Source: Cucumis sativus
Taxonomy: Eukaryota > Streptophyta > Magnoliopsida > Cucurbitales > Cucurbitaceae
NCBI RefSeq assembly: GCF_000004075.3
Contig: NC_026658.2
Location: 15,116,075 to 15,180,074, forward strand
Reading direction: 5' to 3'
Length of the DNA: 64,000 nucleotides
The notes under the pieces: generated by a model
Databases searched by the model: none
Told to the model about the DNA's origin: nothing
Seen by the model: only the letters and a program-made list of their open reading frames with translations
Shown: positions 47,751 to 59,434 of the stretch, piece after piece
Layout of the letters: each line of letters starts with the position of its first letter
Position numbering within the stretch: position 1 is the first letter of the stretch
Position numbers and translations under genes: made by a program

Positions 47751-48517
47751 CTAGTTGGCCGTTAAAACAACTTGCAGGTAGGCCACAAGGACAGATTTTG
47801 GAGGCAAAACCTGTTTGACCACACTGTTCTTTACAATCTCTTCACTCCATTTGGTTAACTTTGGAAACTTTTTACTTGTCAACAGCTCAGATCCAAAACC
47901 TTCCTCAATGGCTGGGATCCAATATGCAATTACAGTTCCAACAATGTCCACAAATCCAATTTGATTTCCTCCAAAAAACTTCTTGTTTTGAAGCTCTTTC
48001 TCAAGTGGTTTTAATGTCTCCTCTGTTTCTTCCAAACCCTTCTCTTTCTCTTCTCTTTTGCTGCTTTTTGCAGCCTTCAGTGTAGCAGCCAAAACCTATA
48101 TCATGAATTGAAATTATATATATTATAAACACATTGATACCGTTAAAGCAAGCAGTGATCAACAAAATAAACAAATGTACACAAACATTACTTACATACC
48201 TTGTCATCTATGTACTTAGCCCAGAATCTTGCTTGAGCTGTTTCGTAGGGATTTTGTTGAGGAAAGAAAGGATAAAGTGAGTTCCAAACTTGATCGATGT
48301 ACTCAAGAATTATAAGTGACTCTGAAATGGGGTTTCCGTTGTGAAGAAAAACAGGGACTTTCTTGTAAATTGGGTTGTAAGTCAAAAGGAAATCACTTTT
48401 GTTCTTCAAATCTTCTTCATGATATTTATAATCAATGCCTTTGAGTTTCAAACCCAACTCCACTCTCCGGCTAAATGGACTCATCCATCCACCAAACAGT
48501 TCCACTTCTTCCCCCAT
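47751..48517 (-). CDS. GSTU: GST-D: tau-class glutathione S-transferase
   Basis: Exons 48200-48517 and 47751-48095 give 220 aa. Catalytic-serine motif '[16 protein letters not shown]', glutathione-site block 'KKVPVFLHNGNPISES', intron after 'IDDK', and C-terminal '[20 protein letters not shown]'. Translation should start at 48517 (MGEEVEL), because the codon two upstream, ATG in GST-C, is TTG here. A TATA motif lies at about 48598-48606. Against GST-C it has N-to-K before 'YIDDK' in exon 1, about eight substitutions in exon 2, and a 6-base deletion near the C-terminus ('AYLQVVLTAN'). Changes such as F-to-S and A-to-G beside 'IPAIEE' lie in the helix lining the hydrophobic substrate site, so substrate preference may differ (inference). 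Confidence 0.95.
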
Positions 48518-48734
48518 CGCCAAAAATGTTACTACCCTCTCTCTAACAACAATGATATTACAAAAAGCTGAGTTAGGAAGCTAAAGAGGTGGTTCATTTA
48601 TATATAGGAATTAGGAATTGGGTAGGAAGAGGGAAAAGTGTTTTTGATTTGTTAAGTGTAATAGAGATTGAGTTGTTTAGTGTTTGGAAGTGTGTAGAAA
48701 ATCTCCATTTAGTTGAGGCGGAAAGTTGAATGTC

Positions 48735-48753
48735 ATCGTAAGCCATTATGTCA
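48735..48753 (-). promoter_or_regulatory. as-1/ocs-like element of GST-D
   Basis: Minus strand TGACATAATGGCTTACGAT: a canonical TGAC half-site and a TTACG half-site 12 bp apart, about 220 bp upstream of the ATG. Confidence 0.65.
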
Positions 48754-48759
48754 TGTTTT

Positions 48760-49851
48760 TCAAATATTTTAAAACAAAAAGGTTTGAGTTCATTGGTTTA
48801 ACTCATCAGTAAAGGCGCCGGGCGGACAAGGTTTCGTATATTTATAAAAGATAACAGTAAGGGTAAATTGCAAAATAACTTCTACAATATAATGAATTTG
48901 GTAATTACACTCTCAAACATTTTGATAGAAATAATTAAACTTTTAACGTTTTAAAAGTGTTAAAATTGGAGATTCAGATTTAAGAATTAAGCTTATATCA
49001 TCAAAATAATTTATATAATTACCTAGGTTCAAGAGTTCAATATTAAATTTAAGATAATACAAAGTACAACAATAAACACGTCTATTTAAGTCAAACAATA
49101 CATAGTTGGAGATAAACTACTATATTTGTGTTTATGTTGAAAAAGTGTGAAAGACTAAAAATAGTGTTCTAATTCAAATAAATTTAGAAAATTTTGGTAT
49201 ATTGCGAAGAAGTCAAAAAATTAAATCCAAGCTTTTAAAAAAAGAAAGATGGCAAATATTAAATTAGAAATCCAGTCCTTCAGCCTCTGGGTGGAAGTGG
49301 AACTATTATGGAGTTAAGGAACATATGGCTGATGGCCTTCAAGTGGTGATGTTCCGGATTTATGTACAAAGAATTAAATTTATACTTTTATATTTAAAAC
49401 ATATATTTTTTCTTGGAGAATTATTGCAACCATAAATGACAGAAATTGCCGGAAGGTAGAATTCTACAATTTTGGGTTTTAAAAGACTGAAAAAAATGGT
49501 ATAATATAATAGGTTTTTTTCACTGATTTTCTTTTTCTCCCCAAAACAGTGTTTGAACTGGAATGTCAGCAAACATACCATAAATTATGCCTGTTTTTAG
49601 TCTTTCAATGGTATTTCAATTTTCAATTTATTTATTTTTTTAAACAAGCAACTTCTCTTTTATGGGAGGGAGGAAAAAAACTTCTAATGAAATGGTTAAA
49701 GTTAACCCAGTGGTAGAATAAATGGTAGTGAGAAAATGCATTTTTGCTCCATGCAAAAGGCAGAATATACAAAGGGGGAAGGGCTAAATTCCAAGTTATT
49801 ACAATTGGATCAATTTCAATACCACATTTCCCTATGGGGTTCTTCCTTTAC
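48760..49851. other. Spacer between GST-D and PDK 3' end
   Basis: AT-rich, no gene recognised. Minus-strand frame 49360-49581 has no family features. The final 100-200 bases are probably PDK 3' untranslated sequence. Confidence 0.5.
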
Positions 49852-52800
49852 TCATGGCAGAGGCTCTTGTGAATCCCCAAGACGAGACAGGTGAAGATAG
49901 GCATCTGTTCCTGTGTTCATAAGGAGAAGCAAGATGACGGTTAAATGAACATTTCAAAACTCAGACAGATCAAGAAATTCAACTAAACAATCACTATTGT
50001 TATAGACACAAACATACTTCCTATCGAACTGCAATTCATGGAATTTAGAAGCTGAAGGTAAATAAAACACTCCACCCGACTACAACTACGTAGAACGAGT
50101 GACCATCATTCATATCAATTCGAGAACTGGACATGATTTCAGTTTCTAGAGGAATAGATAGGAAGGGAATTTGAAAATTTTCTTTGTTTCTCTAGTTGTA
50201 TGAATAGTCAGTCAGAAGGGACGAAATAGGCAAAGGGTTGATTTTGCGAGCAACGAAATAGCCATGTACAAGAAACAGAACTGTGAAAATTAAAACGGCA
50301 AGAACTACTTACCATATCCTTCCATGGAGATGACTTGCAGATCCCCACCAAAATAACGAGCATACAAACGACTTATAGGAAGCCCATAACCATATCCAGC
50401 CATTGTCACCAAATCTGCTGTTCCCAGATCTGGATGTTCATCCAGAGGGTTTTTGGCAGTGGTGTAGAGGTAAGTGAAAATTTTGGGAAGGCCGCTTCGA
50501 GGTATGCCGCCACCTTCGTCTGATACCTACAAGTGAATCATATCCAAAGTTATTTTGAGACTACATTGAGAATGAAGTTGCTTAACATTGGAAAGAATAA
50601 TACCTTAATAGTGACATCCTCAATTCCATCAGCAACTATGATTCTCACTGGAGGAGCAACTTTATCAGAATCCATAAAGCGCTCTTGAACGGCACGTAAT
50701 GAGTTCTTCACCAACTCAAAAACCATAAGATGCAAATGTGTTGGAACGTAACTATAAAAATACAAAAAAAAAAACATATAAGTTAAGAACAGAACAGAGA
50801 TCAATTGCCTCAAAATCTAAGCCCAGAAATAACCATATTGGTAAAAAGTAGCAGAAACACTCAGAGCAGAAAGAATAAGGTTTACAAGATTGAAACATGG
50901 GAGTGGAGTCAAAATTAAGGGCTTACGGAAATGTAAAACTTGGATCTCCATAGATTTTGATATTGGGGGCACTGCCATACTCACGTAAACAGATTGCACG
51001 AGCATCCTCACTGGCACTCTCCGCAACCTTCACAGGAGACATTTTTGTGTGTATATATCCTACACAGTCAGGAGGGGGATTGGGATTGTGTAATTCCACA
51101 TGCTGTCCTGAGTAACAAACAGATTTCACAAACCAAATGTTAAGGCTCGAGAAATCACAAAATAATGGCATGACTTAGATTTTGATATTCCCCTCCTGCC
51201 CTCAAAGAGAACTTTAAATTATATAGACAAATAGAGATGGAAGTAGGGAAGGCAGAAAAAATGGGACTTGGGACTTCTGACTAAGGAAATTAAAATTAGA
51301 CTAACCAATGAGCATGCGAATTCCAATTCTTGACATGTAGAAGCGATCCAAAAACTGATGAATCTCATGAAGATTTTGATAACCAACATTATTTAGACGT
51401 AGGCCTTTCTTAAGCTGTTGAACACCTAAAGCCATTGTTGGAACCACGTTGTTGTGTCTCACCTTAATTGCCTTTATCATTTGTGTAAACTCCTTTTCAT
51501 CATCTGAATTCTTTATCTCAGGGAAGGACCGAAGGTCACGGAAAGAATCCAAATACCAATCGCGAACCTAAGGAAACATTTAGAGAAAGAGTAAATGCGT
51601 GTCCCTGAAAAACTGAAACACAGCTTCAAAAAGTAAAACCAGCAAAAAGATTGTACCGAAAATATAATATACAGAAATCTGCCATTTCATACACATTGAA
51701 ACTCAAAATAGAAAACTAATGGGCTACTGATTAAAGATTGTGATTAAAGAACTTACACGTGTTCACATTACTTTGTACGTCGAAACCACTATTCACAAGA
51801 ATGTGATTTTGGGACGAACAATAAGCTCATTGTTTACAAACATAGACAAACTTTAGAACAACTTTTCGAAACAATTGCCTCAATGTTTTCCTAGAAAATT
51901 TATTATTAATAAAAGAAAAAACTATTTTGAAGAAAGTTCCTAAACAACCCCCAAAAGATAAGCATTTGATAATGCATGTACTTTTCTAGGCAAAACATGT
52001 CTCAACAACAAAGATTCAAGCTCTTAAAAGCTAAAAGCAATAAAAAAGCAAGCAGTAGCTAAGAACAGTTAACCAGGACTAAAGAAAAACTTGATCAAAA
52101 TGGAATCCTACAACAGCAACAGATAGAGAATTAAATAATTGTACAGAATAGACCCAAATGCCCTGCCCTGAATGATTCATTGTACAATTAACTGAAGCAG
52201 GATAAGATATTGGCATCAGATATTGAAAACCTCAAACAAACAAGCAAATTAGCAACACAAAAAAGGGTCCAAAAATTTTTCAGAAAAATGCACAAGAAGT
52301 GATTATTAGAAACCAAAATCGAAAGCCAGTGAAGAGAGAAATGAAACCCACTCAGCCAGAAACAAAAACACTACATTAATCAATTAATATACTCCCAATT
52401 GCTCAGAGTTAGAAAATCCTCATAAATTCGAGATTTCGGTAAGAACCCACAACCAATTCAGCTAAATGCAAAGCAGATGTAGGTGAGAAAACCCAAGAAG
52501 AAGGTGAAAAAAGACCTTTCAAACAGTAGGTTAAACGGAGAGGGATTAGGAAGATGCTCAGTAAAAAAATCCTCATAAATTCGAGAATTCAGAAAGAACC
52601 ACAACCAGTTCAACTAAATGCAAAGCAGATATAAGACAAAAAAAAAAAAAAAAAAAGGCAAGAGAAGGATGAAAAAAAGACCTTCAAAACAGCAGGTTTA
52701 ACAGAGAGACCATAAGGAAGATTCTCGAGCTCAATCGCTCTCCTAGCAATCCGAATTGGAAGCTCCTTATGAAGAAACTGAGCAGAAATGAGCAAATTCT

Positions 52801-52930
52801 TAGCAGTGGGCTTGGAGCCAAACTCCATCATGTATCTCAAGCTAACCCCAGTTTGTTTCATACAACCCCATTTCTGGACATCGTCGATCAGGCTCTTGGA
52901 AAAGGACTCACAGAGTTTCTTAGCCGCCAT
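49852..52930 (-). CDS. PDK: Mitochondrial pyruvate dehydrogenase kinase
   Basis: Six exons, 52682-52930, 51306-51567, 50927-51107, 50604-50751, 50313-50526 and 49852-49910, give 370 aa, the usual plant length. The enzyme phosphorylates the E1-alpha subunit of the pyruvate dehydrogenase complex in the mitochondrial matrix and switches it off. The N-terminal helical domain (about 20-175) includes 'LPIRIARRAIELENLPYGLS' and the conserved 'RIGIRMLIGQHVEL' at the exon 2/3 junction. The GHKL ATP-binding domain shows the N-box (ELVKNSLRAV, about 242-251), G1 box DEGGGI (about 283-288) and G2 box GYGYGLP (about 324-330). It is histidine-kinase-like in fold but a serine kinase by family. No strong presequence is obvious, as is common in plant PDKs. 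Intron 1 is about 1.1 kb and contains a duplicated exon edge. Confidence 0.97.
52417..52730. repeat. Tandem duplication of the PDK exon 1/intron 1 junction
   Basis: Sequence from 'tcctcataaattcgag' (52417) is repeated from 52570. Copy 2 runs into the true end of exon 1; copy 1 contains a diverged version of the same exon end at about 52516-52560, followed on the minus strand by a GT donor ('gaaaggtctttttt'). Units are about 145-160 bp. Copy 2 also holds a run of about 19 A (52638-52656). Confidence 0.85.
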
Positions 52931-53200
52931 GGCTAAAACAGAGAGCCCAAAACGAAAAACCCACAAAAGAAATGGGAGAAAAAACTGGCATGCAAGGAAA
53001 GAAGAAGACGAAGTTGAAAGGGGTTTTTCAAGCTAAAGACTGTGTTGTGGTTTTTGCTCGTATTGCTAGAATTGCCTTTTGTAGAGGCATTAAGGAAGCA
53101 GTTAGTTTACAGTTTTTCTTCCTCTCGAAAGATAAATTTTTAGGGTTGGAATTTTGAAGCAGACCGCAGTCATGGAACAGGTGGAAAGATGATTTGGATT
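52931..53200 (-). promoter_or_regulatory. PDK 5' leader and proximal promoter
   Basis: Upstream of the PDK ATG. The plus-strand frames at 52788-53157 are antisense shadows or chance. No clear TATA box is seen. Confidence 0.35.
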
Positions 53201-56200
53201 TACATACTCTGTTTGTTGCTTCTTTCGGACTACTTCCTTCTTATTTCCCATTCTAATCTTCTTAGTTACACGAAGATTAGAATATACGTTTTTTCCTTTT
53301 ATCTATCAAATAATAAATCTTTTCTATATTCCTAAAAATTCTGAATATTTCGTTTTTATCTAAACTTTTTTCTTTTTTATTATTTGGGCAAGTTCATTAA
53401 ATTCCATTTATTTATTTATTACATTTTCAGTTTTTTACATAATGACAGAAGAAAAAAAATAAGGAATGAATACAAAATATTACCAACTAAATATCTTAAT
53501 TTATTTTACTATTTTTAAAAATAGTTTATTATTATAATTAGATATAAAATTTATTTTTAAAAAAAGTTAGGAACATATCAAGCCAAAGTTAAAATTTTGG
53601 ATGCTCTTTCCTTATATTTGTAATAATCTCAAAGTTCTATAACGTTATCAAATTAGAAAAATAGATAGTAAGTACATGTAATCCAACTAACAAATACATA
53701 TAAATTCAACCATGGTAACTAAATAAAAGTACATGACAATCAATAAAAATTTAAATTGGAGTACTCCATCAAACTAGGTGTGATTTATAGGACCAATATA
53801 GCTTAACCATTGGTATTATCTAATTAATTTAAAGATTTGATTCACTCCATTGTTTTTCAAATATTGTATTAATTAAAATTTAAACGAATGATAATACAAA
53901 CATTGTATGGAACTTTAATTTTATTAATTAAACTTTGAAATCATATTAGAAAAATTATTCTAATTATTAATTTAGTAAATGATGATGTATTTGACAATTT
54001 TAAAACTACAATTAAAATTGATTGAATAGAATTAAAAGAATTAGAAATGTGAAATAAGTTATCGGGAGTTGGGAAAAAGGTAATGTTTTAGATTGATGTG
54101 GTATTTGAATTGATGGAAACTTGTAAAATTGGGGGAAAATGAATATTCTAATTTAGATTTTACTATTAAGAATAATGTTCGAATTTATCTGCTTCCTTTT
54201 AGAGGGAAAAAAGAGAGAAAGAAAGAAAGAAAAAGCAGTAAAGGTTGGAAAAGAAATTGTTTTAAGTTGAGGAAGGAAAATAATTATAAAGAGGGATGAC
54301 ACGTGTCAGTGGATAAGAGGGAAAGAGAGAAAGTGGGGCAGTGGATAAGGTTGGATGACACGTCACCCATTGCCCTCTCCAATTATTCTTTTTTTTTCTC
54401 TCTTTATTTTATTCAATAACAATAACTCATTTTAAAATTTTGCCTAAATTATTTCATACATAATTGAAATTAAATATTATAAAAGAAGCTACTCATTATA
54501 TCATATGGGCTATATAATATAATATAATGAAAATAATTGTTTTAACTTTTTACTTCCTATTTTATTTTGAAAATATATCCTTCAACTCTTTATTTGTCTA
54601 AACAATTCAAAATACCAATTTGGAATCAAATATAAATTATAAACTTTGCTTGTCGGACTTTTAAAATAAAGTTGAAAGATTTAATACTTCACTCTAAAAC
54701 AACCTTATCGTTAATAGTTAATATATGGACAAATAATTTTTTTTGTACACCTCGAAAACCGCATCCTTGTTAGTTTTGAAATTAACAGAATAGAGAGGAC
54801 AAAGAATTAAGATATTGGTATTCACTCAAGAGAACACATGCTAAATGAAAAAAAAAAAAGTCACAAAAGTAATCATTATAGATATGGTATATGGTCTCAA
54901 TACTTACCAGAGATATCGTAAATTTAATTCATGATAACCACCTGCTATAAATTAATTTTCTACCCTAATTATTGTAGGGTTAAGCGGATTGTCCGTTGAG
55001 ATTAGTTCAGATGTGCGTAAACTAAATATTGATAGTATGAGTATTCATTTTTTTTTTTCTTTTCTTTTGAAGTTTTTATTAAAGTTGTTTAAAAGTATTA
55101 ATGAAACTTTTGAAAATTCGTACTACTTTTAATCCAAAGTCGATCGGTCATAAAATGAAAGAGAGTCAGTTGGTGTAGGTTTGAAAAGGTTCTTAATAAA
55201 AAAATTCCAAAAAATATTTAGAAGGTTAAACCAACTAACATTTACTCATCAACTATGAATGTCCATTTAGTCATTTACTAAATTGAGATAATGGTTGAGC
55301 TACCCACAGAAAAAAAGAAAGTTAGTGTTCCAAAATTAATTTTGGGACAGAATAATGGTTAATAAAATGAGTTTTGAATGCATTGGTGGAACAAACTTTT
55401 TTTTACTTTTCTTTGTTTGAAATTTCAGATTCAGGTATGAATCAATAGGTGAGATAGACATTCAATTTGAGAATCTCCGCCTAAAAAAAATAGCATCCAT
55501 TTCGTTATCATTCATTATTACATGCCCCCACCATATTTTGTTACTCTACTTTATAGTTTATACCCTATAAAGTATTAACTATTTTTCGTAAATGAAACTC
55601 TCACCTTTTCCATTACACATTACTTCCTTTACTTCACAAATTTCCCTCTTTTTCTATTTCCAACATTAATATTTTTCTTACCATAAACAAATTTCTTCAT
55701 ATTCTTTTATGGCTTCTAATATCTTTTTATAAAATTAAACTTTTCCTGCTTTAATTTTTTTATTAATTATTTCAAATATTAAATCAAGACTCATATGTTG
55801 GACTGCACCAAAATTATGGACCAATCCAAAAAATTTGGGTTAGGTTGGCTAGTTGGTTTTTTTCTTCTTCTCATATTTCCATAATTTAAATGACTTTTTA
55901 TATTGTTTTTCAATGTGTATGATGAACAAATTATTATTCAAGGTGCAATGCGATATATATATATAATCAGGTTGGGTTAGGTCAATCTTACCCTTTACTT
56001 ACACAATGCGACAACCTCGCTCAAATTGTTTTTTCTCTAATTTTCTAACCCAACCCTTACAGTTTGGGTTGGGTAATGAATTACCAATTCTTTTTAGGAT
56101 AATTGCTATGAATGATCATTTGAGAAATAATAATTAATGATATAATTACATTTAATTTTTTTTACAAATATAGCAAAACTATCGCTGATAGACTTGTACC

Positions 56201-59200
56201 ATTGGTAGACCAATATTTACAACATGGTATATCATCAATAGAATTTGAAATTTTTTTAAAAATGTTGCTATATACTTAATTATTTTGAATCTAATTGCTA
56301 AATTTGCAACTATCCATTTTTTTTAACACTCCTATATTAAATAACATAATCACAATCATAGTATTAAATTTTCATCCGATGTTTCTATCCATATTTCCAC
56401 ATTTTTATAGATTCAATATCGATACGGGAAGTGAATCTATATTTCCAATACATCGCAGAAAAATCCACTAATAATATAGATCTAATTTAAATAATAAACA
56501 TGAAAAAATTGCATTAAATGACAAAAACATTTAGAAAAAAAACCGCTCATGACACATATTTTTTGCATATTACGAATTCGGCAAATAAATTAGTGATATC
56601 AAACGACTATCGGTAATTATAAAACAATCGAAGGGCTATAAGTAATTATAGGGTTATTGGTTTTTAAATTTGCTACTTTTGCAATTTAAAAAATGTAGTG
56701 ACATAAATCCTATTATCATAAAGTTTTTTGCTATTTTTGCAAGGACCTCATAAACATGCTTATGTATTTAAAATTTGTTTATACGTATTTGAAATTAAGA
56801 AAATATTTGTTTACTAAATTTCTATAAAATTAAGATTTTGATATTTTGGACGACATTCATATTTTAACGTTAAGATTGATTGATAGATTAGGATAATATA
56901 TATTTTTGGAGGGTTTGTGTGGAAAATTAAAGGAGAGAAATTGATTGATTTGAGGAAGTGATGTATGTTAGAAATAATTGGAGAAAGTAAGACGACAGGT
57001 TGTGAATGAAATATACCATATTTGTTAGGTAGCTTTTCTTCATATATTATGCCCTTTTAGTTTATTGCTATTTGCTACCCAACTTTCCGTTGTCATTTAT
57101 CTATAATGTTCATGTCTTCTCTAAATTAGCTTATCATTTTGTCCTAATACTTATCACATGTGTCATTGCTTCATTTGTGGAAACAGTAAATCAACATATG
57201 TGATCAATGTGTATTTGTTGACATGTGCTCTAGAACTAAAAAAAACACACCAATAAACATTTTAGAAAATGATATAATTTGAAAGATTCCTTAGTACACT
57301 AAATTTAAAGCAAGAGATTAAAAGTTAGAGAGACCTCAAAAATGTCAAAAACAACTAATTATTATTGAGGTATTTATTTCATTACTTTGTTCCCATCCAA
57401 ATTGGTAGAGAAACTTCATTCTTCATCCCTCCTAATTGTGACATTTGGCTCCTCCAAATCTTACTCTTTTTCTTTAGACAAAGTCAACAAAAGATTTGTT
57501 TAATTAATTGTTCGTTTTTTTTCTTTTAAAAAATAAAATATTATGGAGTTCGAATCGAAGTTAATTTTAAAATGATGGCGATTGTCAAAGGAACCTACAA
57601 AATTTTTAGATGAAATTAAGTATTATGAAAATAGTTAAAATGATATGCATGAATGTGTTGTTTGAAAATATAAAAAGCGATAAAAGAACCATAAACAACT
57701 TTATCAATAATTTTATAATGCATTCAAATCTAAAGTATTTTATTTTATGTCGGAGATCCAATCGGACTAAGAATAGATAAACTATAAATCTAGATTATAA
57801 ATTTGTTTTCTTTATCTGATCTATGATTATATTGTTGTTGTTTTTTTAATTTTAGATTGTCTTATACTTCTACAACTCATTACGTGATTACCTTTGTTTG
57901 TATGAGGTTTTCGAAGAAATGTATTTCGTGAAATTGAAATTGTACTAATATTGATTTTGTGTGTGATTTGATGTGATGCGATTCAATTTCTAAGATTTGA
58001 TCATCTCATCATCTTTTAGTTGAACTGATGTATGGAAATGGTACGCGGGGTGTTTTTGAGGTTTAAGTCTTGGAAGAAACTTGTATTTTGAAAAGAGTTT
58101 GTGTCGTCCTGGTTGTGTTAGAGAATTCTCTCTAAGCCTTATGGAGTGTAAAATTTCTCAGCCTACAAATGAGAGAACTTGTCTATTTGTAGAGCTCTCG
58201 GGTGGGCTTTGTAGGATTGAACTTGGTTGATGCATGGACTTAGACTCTTGGAACAACTATATGAATTTGGATCTTATTTAACATTTGACCCAAATTAAAT
58301 ATATTTTTAGGCTCAATTCAAATTTAACATAAATAAGAATATCAAAACTGATCAAATTAATTTTATTCAATCAAATGACCATGATGAAAACATCAAGGTT
58401 AGTCTCTTCAATTTTGCCTTGGAGCATATGTTAACCTTCAATTGATCTCAAATTTGATTATTTGTAACTCCGTTATTAATTTGAACAATGACATGATAAC
58501 TAGTGATCGACCTAAAAGTTTTCGATCAACAATTGCATTTTATAATTTTTATCTTTGAAACAAATTCCAAAAACAAAACAAGTTGATTTGATTTTTGAAA
58601 AAAGAGAAAAAGTTAGATATAAACCAAGAGATTAGAGATGAAAGAGATATTTATAAGTTTACTTCTAAAAACCAAAACATAAAAAACAAAATTCTAAAAT
58701 GCAAAACAAAAAAACTAAACATGAACGTTTATAAACAATAGAAGCAAAAATGAACTAAAGTTCCAAGTCTAAAATTTATTTTATCTCCACGATTAAAATT
58801 AAACTATCTAATTTACTTAAAAAAATTAAAGAACAACGCAGTAAATTTAAACTTTCAATTACAGATATGAATTTTAATTGTTGCCTCATCTTTATTTTTT
58901 TCTATAGAAATTAACACCTTCCTTCTCTTCACTTCGGAAAATACTTACGAAATCTTAACCAAATTTCAAAAACATATAATTTCTAAAAAACATCCTCTAC
59001 TAAACAAATCAATGTTAAAAAACGAATGAAAAATTCTAGTACATTTCTCATCTCCTTTCTTAAGAACATAACAAAATAAAAAGGAACAAAAATACAAAAT
59101 ATATATATAACATTCACTATATAGCAGCATTCATGGATCAAAGACCGCAAATTTTACTTACCGTCCCTAAAGCTTCTGGCTGATTCAAAGAATACAATTA

Positions 59201-59434
59201 CATGACTTGATCAAAAGAATTGTCCTAAAATATTACATTCAATCAAGACCATTGTTATTATGCCATTGCCAAGGCTCCTCTAGTCCCAATCCAATATTCT
59301 CTATTCCATGTAGAAGACATTGCCACAAAATCAAATGAATCCATAATTGCCTTCTAAACCTCACAAAACAACTTCCATTGAATATTTCCTATCACTCATC
59401 CTTCTTTTTCCTTCCTATTCATATTTATATATCG
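53201..59434. other. Six-kb gene-free AT-rich interval
   Basis: No coding region supported. It contains a G-box palindrome at 54298-54307 with a second 'gacacgtca' at 54357-54365; dispersed-family repeat pieces at 56150-56290 and 56640-56745; an LTR-like, somewhat GC-richer stretch at 58030-58560 without ORFs or defined ends; and AT-rich filler elsewhere. The last 300 bases before 59435 are probably 3' untranslated sequence of the transporter gene. Confidence 0.45.
54298..54365. promoter_or_regulatory. Paired ACGT elements 1.4 kb upstream of PDK
   Basis: GACACGTGTC at 54298-54307 and GACACGTCA at 54357-54365, both preceded by 'gat', in a local 'ggataag'-repeating context. They match bZIP ABRE/G-box motifs. 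Distance to the PDK ATG is about 1.4 kb, so a link to that gene is only possible. Confidence 0.35.

Noticed and set aside
52788..53157. Plus-strand ORFs opposite PDK exon 1
   Set aside because: Antisense shadows running into the leader; no recognisable domain.
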